DNA of 64,000 bases from Thiorhodovibrio litoralis (GCF_033954455.1 NZ_CP121473.1:1660501-1724500), one strand, 5' to 3'; shown: positions 32,821-42,231, numbered from the stretch's first letter. Notes: generated from the sequence alone by a model not told the origin. Numbers and translations are program-made.

Positions 32821-33056
32821 TGCCCATTGAGTTCAAAGGCAATCATGCCCTGTTTCTTGACATTGTGACCGTTGAGGAAGCCGAAACTTTATTGGAATGG
32901 TTGCAGAAGAAACCGACGGCCAAGGTGAATCTGGCCGATTGCGTCCATCTGCATCCCGCCAATCTGCAAGTCTTGATGGCCGCCAAGCCTGTCATCAAGG
33001 CTTGGCCCAAGGATGCTGGATTACGTAGTTGGCTCGAATCCGCCTTGCTCGAGTAG
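32820..33056 (+). CDS. Small STAS-like protein in the chemosensory operon
   Basis: 78 residues from the ATG overlapping the cheA stop by one base. The pattern A-K-V-N-L-A-D-C-V-H-L-H-P-A-N-L-Q-V-L-M-A-A is like the central strand-turn-helix of STAS domains (where a D-S-x-G turn is usual), but the conserved Ser is replaced by H-P-A. Such short forms sit in other chemosensory operons. It may bind CheA or CheY without being phosphorylated. The function is not established. Confidence 0.65.
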   Translation: MPIEFKGNHALFLDIVTVEEAETLLEWLQKKPTAKVNLADCVHLHPANLQVLMAAKPVIKAWPKDAGLRSWLESALLE

Positions 33057-33073
33057 CCTGAAGGAAAACAAGA

Positions 33074-33448
33074 ATGCCCAAGAAAATCCTGATTGTGGAC
33101 GACTCCGCCACCATGGTCTATAGCGTCAAGACGACCCTGGAGATGAACGGCTTCGATGTCGAGACGGCCGGAGACGGCGTGCAGGCACTGGCCAAGCTCA
33201 AGGGTGGCGTGAAGCCCGACCTCATCATTACCGATATCAACATGCCCAACATGGGTGGATTCGAGCTCATCAAGAACGTGCGCGCGCTTCCTGGGTTCCG
33301 CTTCACGCCCATCCTGACCCTGACCACCGAGAGTCAGGCGGACAAGCGCGACGAGGGCAAGAAATTGGGCGCCACCGGCTGGCTGGTGAAGCCCGTCGAC
33401 GGCCCCGCCCTCGTCAAGGTGATCAAGCAAGTGCTGCCGGGCGCCTAG
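33074..33448 (+). CDS. cheY: CheY-like response regulator (second copy)
   Basis: 124 residues with D9-D10, phosphorylation site D54 in I-I-T-D-I-N-M-P-N-M-G-G, the Thr in L-T-T-E, and Lys in L-V-K-P-V. The D-x-K-R-D-E-G-K-K segment is typical of CheY proteins beside CheA. Its sequence is clearly different from the first CheY, so one may act as phosphate sink for the other. Seventeen bases follow the STAS-like gene. Confidence 0.93.
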   Translation: MPKKILIVDDSATMVYSVKTTLEMNGFDVETAGDGVQALAKLKGGVKPDLIITDINMPNMGGFELIKNVRALPGFRFTPILTLTTESQADKRDEGKKLGATGWLVKPVDGPALVKVIKQVLPGA

Positions 33449-34747
33449 GTGGACATGGCAATGCAAACGGTGGATGCTCAACTCCCATTGCGGGGCGCGC
33501 GTTCCAGGCTTATGGTGGCCGCCGCGGTAGCGCTTGCTATCAACGTAATGGTTGCTTGGCTGATCTCGCCCTGGCTGCGCGATCTCTTTCTTATCCCGCT
33601 GGGCATGAGCTATGCCACTGAGATCGCCCTCACTACTTTCTTGTCCACGGTGTCCGTGCTGGCATTGAGCGGAGTCCTGGCCTGGGTGTTTCTGCGCCAG
33701 GACCTGAAAGCCTTTATTCGCTTGCTTCACGAAGGCCACTCTCAACTTGAAAGCGTGTCCATTCAGGAGGCCCTAGTCAAGGACGAAATCGGCCATGTTT
33801 CACCTTACCTCGACATCATGAGGAAACAGATGGAAGGCACCGTCCAAGAGACCGAGCAGGGCGTCATGTCGGTGATCGAGCAGATCAATCAGGTGCATGG
33901 ACTCTCCCGTGCGCAGATGGATCGGATCGGGCATTCCATGGCGAACGGCATGGAACTGGCGGAGGTCATGGAACAGCAGGTGGCCAATAACAAAGAGGTC
34001 ATAGCCGTTCTGAGCGATCATCTCAACGTGCAGATGACGGAGCTCGACAGCAACCTGGAGCGCATCGAACACCTCTCCGGGCAGGTGGATGCGCTGTCTC
34101 CGCTGGTTGGGGTGATTTCCGATATCGCCAAACAGATCAATCTTCTGGCGCTCAATGCGGCCATTGAGGCGGCGCGTGCGGGGGAGGCAGGACGCGGTTT
34201 TGCTGTGGTGGCGGACGAGGTGCGTGCGCTCTCTACCCAAACCGCCAGCGCGGCCGAGGATATCGCCCGCAAGATCAGCGCAGCGACCGAGAGCACGGAA
34301 AAAGAACTTGTCGTGGCACGCGAGGCCAGGGACCGCAAGCAATACAGCGACCATATTCATCGGATTATCACTGACATCAGCGCCATGGAGGCGCGTTTCG
34401 CCGAGGGAAGCGCCTTGCTGCTGGAGGTGATTCAAGGGGTGGAGACGGGGAATCAGGAAATCGTCACACGCCTGTCCGGCGCACTGGGATATATTCAGTT
34501 TCAGGATGTGGTTCGCCAACGCTTGGAGCAGGTCGGGATCGCTCTGGGCGAGTTGGGCGAACATTTGCAGTCGCTCATGGCGCAGTTCGGCGATGCGGCT
34601 TGGGATGGTTCGGTGCAGCCGAGCCTCAAGGAGCGCCTGGACGGGCATCTCGATCGCTATGTGATGTCCAGTCAGCGCAATGCTCACGCGTCGGTGATCG
34701 GCGCTGTGGCGGCGACTGACGAGCGGCCCCAGATCGAGCTGTTTTGA
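33449..34747 (+). CDS. Membrane chemoreceptor with CheZ-like C-terminal motif
   Basis: 432 residues from a GTG directly after the cheY stop (ATGs at 33455 and 33461 are alternatives). Two membrane segments (about 21-43 and 58-82) are joined by only about 15 residues, so there is no periplasmic sensor domain. A coiled coil leads to the receptor tip [17 protein letters not shown] near 230. Past the return helix, [15 protein letters not shown] (F351, D353, Q357) matches the F-Q-D-x-x-x-Q catalytic motif of the CheY phosphatase CheZ. Receptor sensing may be of membrane or internal state. Confidence 0.85.
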   Translation: MDMAMQTVDAQLPLRGARSRLMVAAAVALAINVMVAWLISPWLRDLFLIPLGMSYATEIALTTFLSTVSVLALSGVLAWVFLRQDLKAFIRLLHEGHSQLESVSIQEALVKDEIGHVSPYLDIMRKQMEGTVQETEQGVMSVIEQINQVHGLSRAQMDRIGHSMANGMELAEVMEQQVANNKEVIAVLSDHLNVQMTELDSNLERIEHLSGQVDALSPLVGVISDIAKQINLLALNAAIEAARAGEAGRGFAVVADEVRALSTQTASAAEDIARKISAATESTEKELVVAREARDRKQYSDHIHRIITDISAMEARFAEGSALLLEVIQGVETGNQEIVTRLSGALGYIQFQDVVRQRLEQVGIALGELGEHLQSLMAQFGDAAWDGSVQPSLKERLDGHLDRYVMSSQRNAHASVIGAVAATDERPQIELF

Positions 34748-34763
34748 TGGGGGCGGTCTAGCC

Positions 34764-35537
34764 ATGCCCCGGATCATTGCCGTCTCCAACCGCAAGGGTG
34801 GCACCGGCAAGACCACGGTGGCAGTCAATCTCGCCGCCGAACTGGCCGCGCTCGGGCGTCGGGTTCTTCTGGTTGATCTCGACTCACAGGGCCATTGTGC
34901 CGCCGGGGTGGGCCTGAAATTGGACCGGGATGCGCCCACGGCCCATAGCATCTTTCTCGACCCTCTGGCAAAACTCTCGGCTGCCGTCTACCCGAGCGCC
35001 TTTGCGAATCTCTCCCTATGTCCGGCCGACCAACGATTCGAGCATGGTAGCGGTGTGGGGGGGCAAGGGCGGTTAGCTGAAGCGCTCGCGCACCAAGACA
35101 TCGCCTCGGCTTTCGATTTGGTGATTCTCGACACGCCCCCTTCTTTGGACCATCTGTTGTTCAACGCACTGACGGCGGCGCATTGGGTGCTGGTGCCCTA
35201 TGTTCCGCACCATCTCTCCCTGGAAGGGGTGCGGCAACTGATGCGGGTGCTTTTCAAGATCATCTCGGGCGGCGCCAATCCGCAACTGAAAATCCTCGGC
35301 TTTGTGCCGACCATGTCGGCGGCGCACATCCGCCAGCATCGTCTGGTGACCGGCGAGGTCGCGCGTCAATTCGGCGCGCCGAGGGTTCTGGCCGGCATTC
35401 GCTCCGACATTCGTTTGGCAGAGGCATTCAGCGTGGGCAAGCCCGTTCGTGGCTATGCGCCAAAGTGCCGTGGCGCTCAGGATTTCGCCAATCTTGCAGC
35501 AACCCTCTCGCCCGTCCTGGATGGCATAGACACCTAA
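34764..35537 (+). CDS. ParA family ATPase of the chemosensory operon
   Basis: 257 residues. Deviant Walker A K-G-G-T-G-K-T-T at 11-18 with the signature Lys11, Walker A' V-D-L-D-S-Q-G-H and Walker B L-V-I-L-D-T-P-P. No helix-turn-helix. ParA relatives coded with chemotaxis genes (ParC of Vibrio, PpfA of Rhodobacter) place arrays in the cell and ensure inheritance. Being last in an operon with a soluble receptor, it likely positions a cytoplasmic array. No ParB-like partner gene follows; in Rhodobacter the receptor N-terminus plays that role. Confidence 0.9.
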   Translation: MPRIIAVSNRKGGTGKTTVAVNLAAELAALGRRVLLVDLDSQGHCAAGVGLKLDRDAPTAHSIFLDPLAKLSAAVYPSAFANLSLCPADQRFEHGSGVGGQGRLAEALAHQDIASAFDLVILDTPPSLDHLLFNALTAAHWVLVPYVPHHLSLEGVRQLMRVLFKIISGGANPQLKILGFVPTMSAAHIRQHRLVTGEVARQFGAPRVLAGIRSDIRLAEAFSVGKPVRGYAPKCRGAQDFANLAATLSPVLDGIDT

Positions 35538-35692
35538 TGCGCATAGTCCCAGCCACCCTCGGCGCTGAAGGCGGCTTCTGAATGGTAAGGCTCATGGTTT
35601 CGCACACATAATGCGCAAAATCCAGATACAGTAGGTTGGGCACGCTGCGCCTTGCTGTCGATCAGGGCATTGGCATCAATAATGAGCAGCAT
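35534..35692 (-). pseudogene. Truncated PIN/DUF4411-like toxin fragment
   Basis: A 52-codon frame starting nine bases after the XRE-ImmA gene, with a GGATGGG ribosome site. Only its first 12 residues, M-L-L-I-I-D-A-N-A-L-I-D, look like a toxin (PIN first strand and catalytic Asp). The rest (A-Q-P-T-V-S-G-F-C-A-L...) has no PIN features and ends within the ParA stop. XRE-ImmA genes are often followed by DUF4411 PIN toxins, so this is probably what is left of one, truncated by the join with the chemosensory operon. Confidence 0.5.
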
Positions 35693-35701
35693 CCCATCCG
35701 C

Positions 35702-36859
35702 CTATAGCATCCAACTGGCGGACAACTCGCGCATCTCCAGCAGGGGCAGGCGCAGTATTTCCGATGCCCGGGAGAGGGTGATCTGGTCGTTTTCCATCGC
35801 GTGTCTGGTTAGCCGCCAGAGCCTGTCGCCTTGAAAATCGTATTTCTCCATCCTGGCTGGCTCCAACCCAGTGGATCGTTGAGCCTGATTACCCTGATAG
35901 ATTTCCCGGGCAATGCCATCCGGTTCATCATGTTTTAGCAGGGATTTACCATTGCGTTGCTGGTAAGCGCGATTGAACCGCTGCCAGATAAGCGCGCGCT
36001 TTTGTTCCGGCTTAGACTCCGCAACACGATATAGCACGGTGCGCCAACTGACGCGAAAGACCCGCTTGATCTTGAACACACGATCAAGTAGTGGCAGGCC
36101 TTCTGCATCCTGCCATTCGTTGGCAAATGCCGCTTGTGGCATCAAAAAATGCGAGGCGAAGCTATCAGCTTCCCGCTCTTGTTGCTGATCTTCCCGCTCC
36201 TCGCCCACATCGTAGGCATTCAGATGTAGCAGCAGATGGCCCAGCTCATGGGCGGCGCTGAAAATCCAGGTCTCTACCGGTAGACGGTGCCAGGTGTTGA
36301 CCACCACGGCCGGCCCACCATCTTCTTCGGCCACCGATAGCCCCATGAAGCCATCGCTGAGCACTTCGAGGGAGAGAACCTTGATGCCGCGCGATTCCAG
36401 CAAGCCACAGATATCGTGCACCGGTTCCTTGTTATTGAGGCCAAAATGCTGCCGCACTCTGTCTGCCAGTTTCGGGATGTCTTGGTCGGATTGATGACTC
36501 AGTTCATCCCACAAGGGCTTGAGCTCATGGGGCAAGCGGTCACCGGTCATGGCTTCCAAGTCGATAAAGGTGGCCAAGCGCAGAGCGATGTCAGCGAGTA
36601 CCTGATCCCGCCGCTTGAGTTTTTTGAGCGAGCGAAAGCGCACCCGTTGCAGGCGCAGGGCCGGCTGCAGCAAGGCCTTGATGGGGACATCCAATGCCGC
36701 TGCCAAGGCTTGCAGGGTGTTTCTGCGAGGTTCGGATCGGCCCTTCTCCAAGTTTCGATAAGCTAGCAACGAGAGTCCTGCCAGGGTAGCGAGTGTTTCC
36801 TGGGACAGGCCTTGCTCTCGCCGCAATCGCAACAAATTTCCACCGATGCGTTCTTTCAT
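35702..36859 (-). CDS. XRE regulator with ImmA/IrrE metallopeptidase domain
   Basis: 385 residues from the ATG at 36859. An N-terminal helix-turn-helix (L-S-Q-E-T-L-A-T-L-A-G-L-S, residues about 17-60) is followed by a helical spacer and a zinc peptidase domain with A-A-H-E-L-G-H-L-L-L-H near residue 208 and the downstream E-x-E-A-D-S-F-A-S-H-F-L-M-P. Such proteins are antitoxins or phage/ICE-type regulators that cleave a repressor or partner. Here it precedes a toxin-like fragment, so it appears to be the antitoxin of a broken pair. An unidentified strand-specific promoter should lie in 36860-37003. Confidence 0.85.
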   Translation of the reverse strand: MKERIGGNLLRLRREQGLSQETLATLAGLSLLAYRNLEKGRSEPRRNTLQALAAALDVPIKALLQPALRLQRVRFRSLKKLKRRDQVLADIALRLATFIDLEAMTGDRLPHELKPLWDELSHQSDQDIPKLADRVRQHFGLNNKEPVHDICGLLESRGIKVLSLEVLSDGFMGLSVAEEDGGPAVVVNTWHRLPVETWIFSAAHELGHLLLHLNAYDVGEEREDQQQEREADSFASHFLMPQAAFANEWQDAEGLPLLDRVFKIKRVFRVSWRTVLYRVAESKPEQKRALIWQRFNRAYQQRNGKSLLKHDEPDGIAREIYQGNQAQRSTGLEPARMEKYDFQGDRLWRLTRHAMENDQITLSRASEILRLPLLEMRELSASWML

Positions 36860-37003
36860 GGCGCCGCCCAATACTGTGCATTTCTTGTTATTCTGTACTT
36901 ATCCCAAGATATGTCAACGTGGGATATAGGCAAGGCAACGCCTCTTTTCTTTCGCGCGCACCTAACTGGTTCCGCCGGTGATGACGATTGCGGTCTGGCT
37001 GCG

Positions 37004-39277
37004 CTATGCCGGCGCCAAGTCTTCTGTCAGGTCTTTCGACTGCTCGGCCCAGAGCGCTGGCTGCTGATAAGCGGCTACCCATTCGGTGAGCTGCTTGGCG
37101 GCCATGGGTCGGGCAATGCCATAGCCTTGGACGCGATCACAGCCCAGGCGCATCAGCAGACAGCCGTGCTCCAGGGTTTCCACGCCTTCTGCAATGACCG
37201 CGAGATCGAAGGCGCGGGCGAGTCCGATGATTCCTTCGACGATGGCGCGATCTTCATTATCCTTGATCATGTTGCGCACAAAGGTCTGATCAATCTTGAG
37301 CGTCCGCGCTGAGAGCCGACGGATGTAGGTCAGCGATGAATAGCCGGTCCCGAAATCATCAAGGGAGAAGGACAGGCCGAGCAGGGTACCCTGGCGGATC
37401 ACCGTGCTGACCAGATCCAGGTCATTGAGCGCGGCGGTCTCCAGAATTTCGAGTTCAATACCACAGGGCTGGACACCAGGGTGCTGACCGATGAATCCCG
37501 AGACATCCCGCATAAAATTTGGCCTCAGCAGTGAATAGGCCGAGACATTGATATGCAGGCGCAGGCGCAGCCCTTGAGCGACCCAGGCTTCCTGCTCGGT
37601 CAAGGCTTCGCGCAGCACCCAATGATCGAGTTGGCGGATCAGGTCGCTGCCTTCGATGGCGGGCAGAAATTCGCCCGGCGCCAGGAGGCCGCGCCGCGGA
37701 TGCTGCCAGCGCACCAGCGCCTCCGCAGACTCGACCGCTGCGGTGGAGTCGCTGCGCATGTTGACGATCGGCTGATACAGAAGCCGCAGCTCGCCGGCGT
37801 TGATCGCCTGTTGGATGTCGCGCAGACGTTCGCGGTTGGCGATGCCCAGAGGGTCCTTTTCCGGGTCGAAAAACTGATAGTTGTTGCGTCCGCTTTGTTT
37901 CGCCAGGTACATGGCATGATCGGCATGTCGCAACAGGCTATCGGCGTCGCCATGATCTTCCGGATACAGTGTCGCCCCGATGCTGGCAGAAACCGGATAT
38001 GGTTGCTCCTCGATCAGGCGTTCGTTCAGCCCATGCAGAATGCGGTCAAGGATCTGGACGCATGCGCCGCGGTTAAGGACATCGGCAAACAGCAGCGCGA
38101 ACTCATCGCCACCCCAGCGGGCAATGGTGTCGGTAGGGCGGACACAAGAAACCAGGCGTGCAGCAACCGCTTGCAGGAGTATATCGCCAACCTCGTGTCC
38201 GCATTGATCATTAACGGGCTTGAAGTCGTCCAGGTCCAGATAGCAGACGGCCAGCCGAGAGTTGTCGCGGTCGGCTACGGCAATGGCTTTGCGCAGTCGG
38301 TTCAGAAGCAGTCGTCGGTTGGCGAGCCCGGTAAGATGATCGTAGTAGGCCAGTTGTTCCAGGCGCGTCTGGCTTTCGAGCAGGGCCTGCTCGCTGGTTT
38401 TCCGTTCGGTGATGTCGCGGGCAACACCCGCCAGGCGGATGGCTCGACCGTCCGTGCCGCGAATTGCATCCCCATCGGTGGCCAGCCAGTGGGTTGATCC
38501 GTCGGGCCAGACAACACGGAACTCGAGGTTGAGCTCGGCGCCATCCTCAGCACAGGCCTGCATGCTCTCGCGCCAGTGCGCGAGATCCTCGGGGTGGAGG
38601 CGCGCGGCGATCTCCTCGAAGGTGCCCTGAAAGAGTCTCGGGGCAAAGCCCCACATGGCCGCCATGTCCTCGGACCATTTTACCTGGTTGGTGTCGGTAT
38701 GCCACTCCCAGATCGCGGTCTTGGAGAGTTGCAGCGCCAGATACAAATGTTCCTCGGTATCCCGGATTGCGTCTTGCATCCGCATCCGCTCAGTAATGTC
38801 CTGAGCGGCGCCGCATAAAGTCGTGGGCTTACCATTGGCGTCATACTGGAACTCGCCATAGTCCTGAATGAAGCGAGTTCTTTGGTCGTCCGGACGGATA
38901 ATGCGGTGCTGATGAACGTAGGGCGCTTTTTCTTCCAAGGCTCGCTGGATGGCCGCCAGCATCCCCGAGCGGTCACCGGGATGGAGGATTCGCAATAGGC
39001 TGCCCAGGGTCGATTCGCCCGGCTCGACACCGTGGATATGGCACCAGTGAACCGTCGGCAGGAAGCGACTGCTGTTTGGCTCAAGTGTCCAGCCGCCGAC
39101 CTGGGCCAGGCGCGCGCTGTGAGCAAGCATCTGGTCGCGTTCGTCCGAACAAAAGGCGCGCGGCGCGGACGATTGCTGTGCGGACTCGCTGTCACCCCCG
39201 TGGCTGTTAAATGCTTCTTCCATCGGATATGTCGATTCGGCTCCTTTGGGGACTTCTTGGAATTTATTGCCCTCCAT
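37004..39277 (-). CDS. PAS-PAS-GGDEF-EAL cyclic-di-GMP enzyme
   Basis: 757 residues from the ATG at 39277 (a later ATG at 39223 has a better-spaced purine tract). Two PAS/PAC domains (about 60-165 and 185-300, each ending D-I-T-E-R) precede a GGDEF domain with intact R-W-G-G-D-E-F near 392 and an EAL domain with E-A-L-V-R-W, D-D-F-G-T-G-Y-S-S-L and A-E-G-V-E-T. Both enzymatic motifs look complete, so it may make or break c-di-GMP; no membrane segment, so it senses an internal signal. Its start is about 90 bases from the transglutaminase stop. Confidence 0.92.
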   Translation of the reverse strand: MEGNKFQEVPKGAESTYPMEEAFNSHGGDSESAQQSSAPRAFCSDERDQMLAHSARLAQVGGWTLEPNSSRFLPTVHWCHIHGVEPGESTLGSLLRILHPGDRSGMLAAIQRALEEKAPYVHQHRIIRPDDQRTRFIQDYGEFQYDANGKPTTLCGAAQDITERMRMQDAIRDTEEHLYLALQLSKTAIWEWHTDTNQVKWSEDMAAMWGFAPRLFQGTFEEIAARLHPEDLAHWRESMQACAEDGAELNLEFRVVWPDGSTHWLATDGDAIRGTDGRAIRLAGVARDITERKTSEQALLESQTRLEQLAYYDHLTGLANRRLLLNRLRKAIAVADRDNSRLAVCYLDLDDFKPVNDQCGHEVGDILLQAVAARLVSCVRPTDTIARWGGDEFALLFADVLNRGACVQILDRILHGLNERLIEEQPYPVSASIGATLYPEDHGDADSLLRHADHAMYLAKQSGRNNYQFFDPEKDPLGIANRERLRDIQQAINAGELRLLYQPIVNMRSDSTAAVESAEALVRWQHPRRGLLAPGEFLPAIEGSDLIRQLDHWVLREALTEQEAWVAQGLRLRLHINVSAYSLLRPNFMRDVSGFIGQHPGVQPCGIELEILETAALNDLDLVSTVIRQGTLLGLSFSLDDFGTGYSSLTYIRRLSARTLKIDQTFVRNMIKDNEDRAIVEGIIGLARAFDLAVIAEGVETLEHGCLLMRLGCDRVQGYGIARPMAAKQLTEWVAAYQQPALWAEQSKDLTEDLAPA

Positions 39278-39368
39278 GGGATAGCGACCCGGCGCCAAGG
39301 CGTCTTAACTGCAAGAAGGGTTCGATGTCACCTTTCGTAAAGGCAGTCGATGAAAGAGAATTGCCTGG

Positions 39369-40220
39369 TTACAGGCTGGACACCCAAACCCCCACACTCA
39401 TCGATGCCCCGGGCGACCCAGTGAAAGCACCCGCGATCGGCGGCACGGACTCTGGGCGTCGCGCCACGGCGACGGCGATGTGCTGGGGGCCGGCCACCGT
39501 GCCATTCGATGGATCGAAGCCCTTCCAGCCGGCGCCCGGCAGATAGACCTCGGCCCAGGCGTGGGTGGCGCCGTAGTTGAACGCCGACGGCTCGGCCTGG
39601 AGATATCCGCTCACAAAGCGCGCAGCGAGCCCGAGGCAGCGGGCGGTCTCGATGAACAGGGCGGCGGAGTCGCGGCAGGAGCCGGTGCCAAGCGCGAGGG
39701 TTTGCGCTGGAGCCTGGACTCCGGGCTCCTCGCGCAGCTGGTATGACAGGCGGTTATAAATGTGCGTACAAAGGCGCTGCAGCAGCGCGTAGGTTTGGAT
39801 TCGCTCACCCGCCTGCCAGAGGCTGTCGACCCACACCTTGAACGGATCGCCCTCCCCGGGCCGGGAAACCTCCATGTAGGGCAGGAGCACTGGCGTGTCT
39901 TCGGCGCAATAGGCGAAGGGGTAGTTGATCGCTTCGGCGTCGACCAGGAAATCGAGCGGTGCCTCGTTGAACTGCTGAATGACGAGGTCGCTCTCGATCG
40001 CGAGCTGGCTGGCCAGCGTCTCGAAGGTCGCGATCGCCACGGAATTGTCCTCAACATCACGGTGCCAGCGCAGGGTCGCGGGCGGATCGATGTTCAGTGT
40101 CGATGATTCGATGCGCAGGTCATGGTCTTCCCTGGGTCGCAAGCGCAAAACATGGGGGCCGAGTTGCACTTGGCCGGAAAAGCGGTAGTAGGTCCGATGT
40201 AGGATGCGATAGCGTTTCAT
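39369..40220 (-). CDS. Transglutaminase-like cysteine protease family protein
   Basis: 283 residues. The N-terminal bacterial transglutaminase-like domain (Y-R-I-L-H-R-T-Y-Y-R-F) is followed by a core with the catalytic triad visible: Cys in G-T-G-S-C-R-D-S-A near residue 178, His in Y-G-A-T-H-A-W-A-E near 215, and Asp in F-D-P-S-N-G near 233. Cytoplasmic, no signal peptide. Members often sit with a circularly permuted ATP-grasp and alpha-E partner; none of these is nearby here. Substrate unknown. Confidence 0.9.
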   Translation of the reverse strand: MKRYRILHRTYYRFSGQVQLGPHVLRLRPREDHDLRIESSTLNIDPPATLRWHRDVEDNSVAIATFETLASQLAIESDLVIQQFNEAPLDFLVDAEAINYPFAYCAEDTPVLLPYMEVSRPGEGDPFKVWVDSLWQAGERIQTYALLQRLCTHIYNRLSYQLREEPGVQAPAQTLALGTGSCRDSAALFIETARCLGLAARFVSGYLQAEPSAFNYGATHAWAEVYLPGAGWKGFDPSNGTVAGPQHIAVAVARRPESVPPIAGAFTGSPGASMSVGVWVSSL

Positions 40221-40311
40221 GGGTTAACTGTCAGGCCAGCATCGGGGCAGCAGCTTGCCCGCGGCGGCGCCCAATGGCCCCGAGTCCTCTCGCGGCCATC
40301 GGCCAATGCGA

Positions 40312-40449
40312 CTAGGCAGGCGCGCCACCCTTGACGTTTCCCAGCAGGGTTTTGGTTTCCTGCTTTTCCTTCTTCGCCGAGCGCTTTTCTTTCAGCGAAT
40401 GGGCGGGTTTCTTCTTGGCTTCTTTGTTGCTTTGTCGTTCTTTGGTCAT
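40312..40449 (-). CDS. Small Lys-rich protein
   Basis: 45 residues, about one-third Lys/Arg (K-E-A-K-K-K-P-A, K-E-K-R-S-A-K-K-E-K-Q), with a GGAGAG ribosome site before the ATG at 40449. Proteins of this size and composition occur in many proteobacteria; they may bind nucleic acid. No homolog name can be given. Confidence 0.6.
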   Translation of the reverse strand: MTKERQSNKEAKKKPAHSLKEKRSAKKEKQETKTLLGNVKGGAPA

Positions 40450-40556
40450 GGGATTCTCTCCGAAGGCTTGGGGACACGGATTGCGCTATTGGCTGACGAC
40501 CACGAATGCTCCTGTTTGCGTGAATGAACTCCGTCCTGCGAGTCGGGGGGTTGCTT

Positions 40557-41102
40557 TCAATTTCCCGCTGGTCGGTTGAGTGGAGACTTGGGCAGGTGAA
40601 AACAAGCGTCCAGGCCTTTCTCCCCAAGGCGTTCGCGCACTCTGCTGCCGGCGTTCACGATATAAAGGTTATTGCGCCGCGTTCCGGCCTTGCGGTACAA
40701 AAAGAGCAGCAGCTCAATGCCCGAGTCAAACACTTGACGGGTATTTTTCATGTCAATCACCAGGCTTTCGGTGTGATGCTGATCGACTCGCACGCTGTGA
40801 ATCGCCTCCTGTATAATCGCGAGCGAGGCGATGTCCAAGCGCGAACCGGTCCGCACCCACAGCGTTTCCCGCGTTGCCGATCTCGACCCCGAATTCGGGC
40901 GCGGTGCGAGGTGGCTGGCTTGCGCGGGACGGCGGTGCGACGAGGCAGTTTTGCCCTGACCGGGGGCCTCATTGAAGAGTTGACTGGCGGATGGCGGGAG
41001 GGTTGGCCCGCCCGACGGTTTGCGCTCCAGCGGCTTACCGCGAACAACAGGTGACTCCTCCGCCGGGGTGGCATAGTGCCATGAGCGGTTGGAATAAGGC
41101 AT
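40557..41102 (-). CDS. STAS domain protein
   Basis: 181 residues. The C-terminal half (about 80-175) fits a STAS domain: S-R-L-D-I-A-S-L-A-I-I-Q-E-A-I at the start, S-L-V-I-D-M-K-N-T-R-Q-V-F-D-S-G-I-E-L-L-L-F-L with the D-S-G turn where the phosphorylated Ser lies in anti-sigma antagonists, and N-N-L-Y-I-V-N-A-G-S-R-V-R-E-R-L. The first 80 residues are basic, Pro/Arg-rich and probably disordered; a later start cannot be excluded. Partner unknown; a NarL-type regulator gene is divergent. Confidence 0.65.
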   Translation of the reverse strand: MPYSNRSWHYATPAEESPVVRGKPLERKPSGGPTLPPSASQLFNEAPGQGKTASSHRRPAQASHLAPRPNSGSRSATRETLWVRTGSRLDIASLAIIQEAIHSVRVDQHHTESLVIDMKNTRQVFDSGIELLLFLYRKAGTRRNNLYIVNAGSRVRERLGEKGLDACFHLPKSPLNRPAGN

Positions 41103-41330
41103 GGATGTCGCGCTCCTGAGTGGCGAATCGCGTGTAGGCCACGGCGCATGTCCGGCTCGGACAGCGATATCGCAGCCTCTCTTGCATTAAGTATGCGCGA
41201 ACGCGCTTGCGGTTCGCATCGGGACCGCCCTGATGTTGGCATCGGCAAAACGCTGTAAACTTGCAGATATAGAATTTCTCTTTCTCCAACTACCCTGGCC
41301 CCGGGCTTCATGCGCTGGCGCAGGAAATTA

Positions 41331-41990
41331 ATGGATTATGATTCGCACTATCAGACCCTGGTGATCGTCGATGATCATCCGCTGGTGCGCGAGGGCCTGA
41401 AGGCGGTCCTCGCTCGCGACGACGGATTGCGTGTCATCGGCGAGGCCGGCGGTGTTAGTGAGGCACTGGCTCTGGTTCAAGCGCGCAAGCCGGATCTGGC
41501 GATCATCGATCTGGCGCTGGCGGATGGCGATGGACTCGACTTGGTCAGGCGACTGAGAGCCCATTGCTCGGACGTCAAAATCCTGGTCTGCTCGATGCGC
41601 GATGAGTCGCTCTTTGCCGAGCGCGCGCTCCATGCCGGTGCCATTGGCTTCATTCATAAGAGTGAGGTTGCCCTGCATATTGTCGATGCGGTGCGCACCA
41701 CCCTGATGGGACGCGTTTATTTGAGTCCGGCGATGGCCGAACGTATGCTCAAGCGCACGCTTCCTGGTCAGGAGTCGGGGGGGCTCGCGGTGGACTGTCT
41801 GAGTGATCGTGAATTGCAAGTCTTCGGCCTGCTTGGCGATGGCCAATCCACGGCGCAAATCGCCGAGAGACTGCATTTGAGCGTGAAAACAATCGAAACC
41901 CATCGCGAAAACATCAAACGCAAGCTACAACTCAGCAATGCCGCGGAGCTCATGCGTTGCGCGACTATCTGGTCGCATACCCAATGCTGA
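41331..41990 (+). CDS. NarL/LuxR-type response regulator
   Basis: 219 residues from the ATG at 41331, eight bases after an AGGA site; an upstream ATG at 41310 would add seven. The receiver domain has D14-D15 and phosphorylation site D60 in A-I-I-D-L-A-L-A-D-G. The C-terminal LuxR helix-turn-helix is clear: L-S-D-R-E-L-Q-V-F-G-L-L-G-D-G, Q-I-A-E-R-L-H-L-S-V-K-T-I-E-T-H-R-E-N-I-K-R-K-L. No histidine kinase is adjacent, so it is an orphan regulator here. Confidence 0.92.
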   Translation: MDYDSHYQTLVIVDDHPLVREGLKAVLARDDGLRVIGEAGGVSEALALVQARKPDLAIIDLALADGDGLDLVRRLRAHCSDVKILVCSMRDESLFAERALHAGAIGFIHKSEVALHIVDAVRTTLMGRVYLSPAMAERMLKRTLPGQESGGLAVDCLSDRELQVFGLLGDGQSTAQIAERLHLSVKTIETHRENIKRKLQLSNAAELMRCATIWSHTQC

Positions 41991-42231
41991 GCCGAAATGT
42001 CGGGCTCTCCCCCCGCCTTGACATGACCATGACACGCGTGACTTGACAACATCTAAGACATACCCCGATGGCGATCTCCTTTGCCTCCCTAGCGCCTTCA
42101 CCGCGCATCTCGGTTAGGCTAAAGGTGTAGCGACCGCGCGTAATTTTAAGGATCTTGGGGCAGCCATCTGGCAAAGCCCAGTCCCCGTTCGATTCCAAGC
42201 GGTTTTTTTCGATACACCCATGAGGTCCGCC

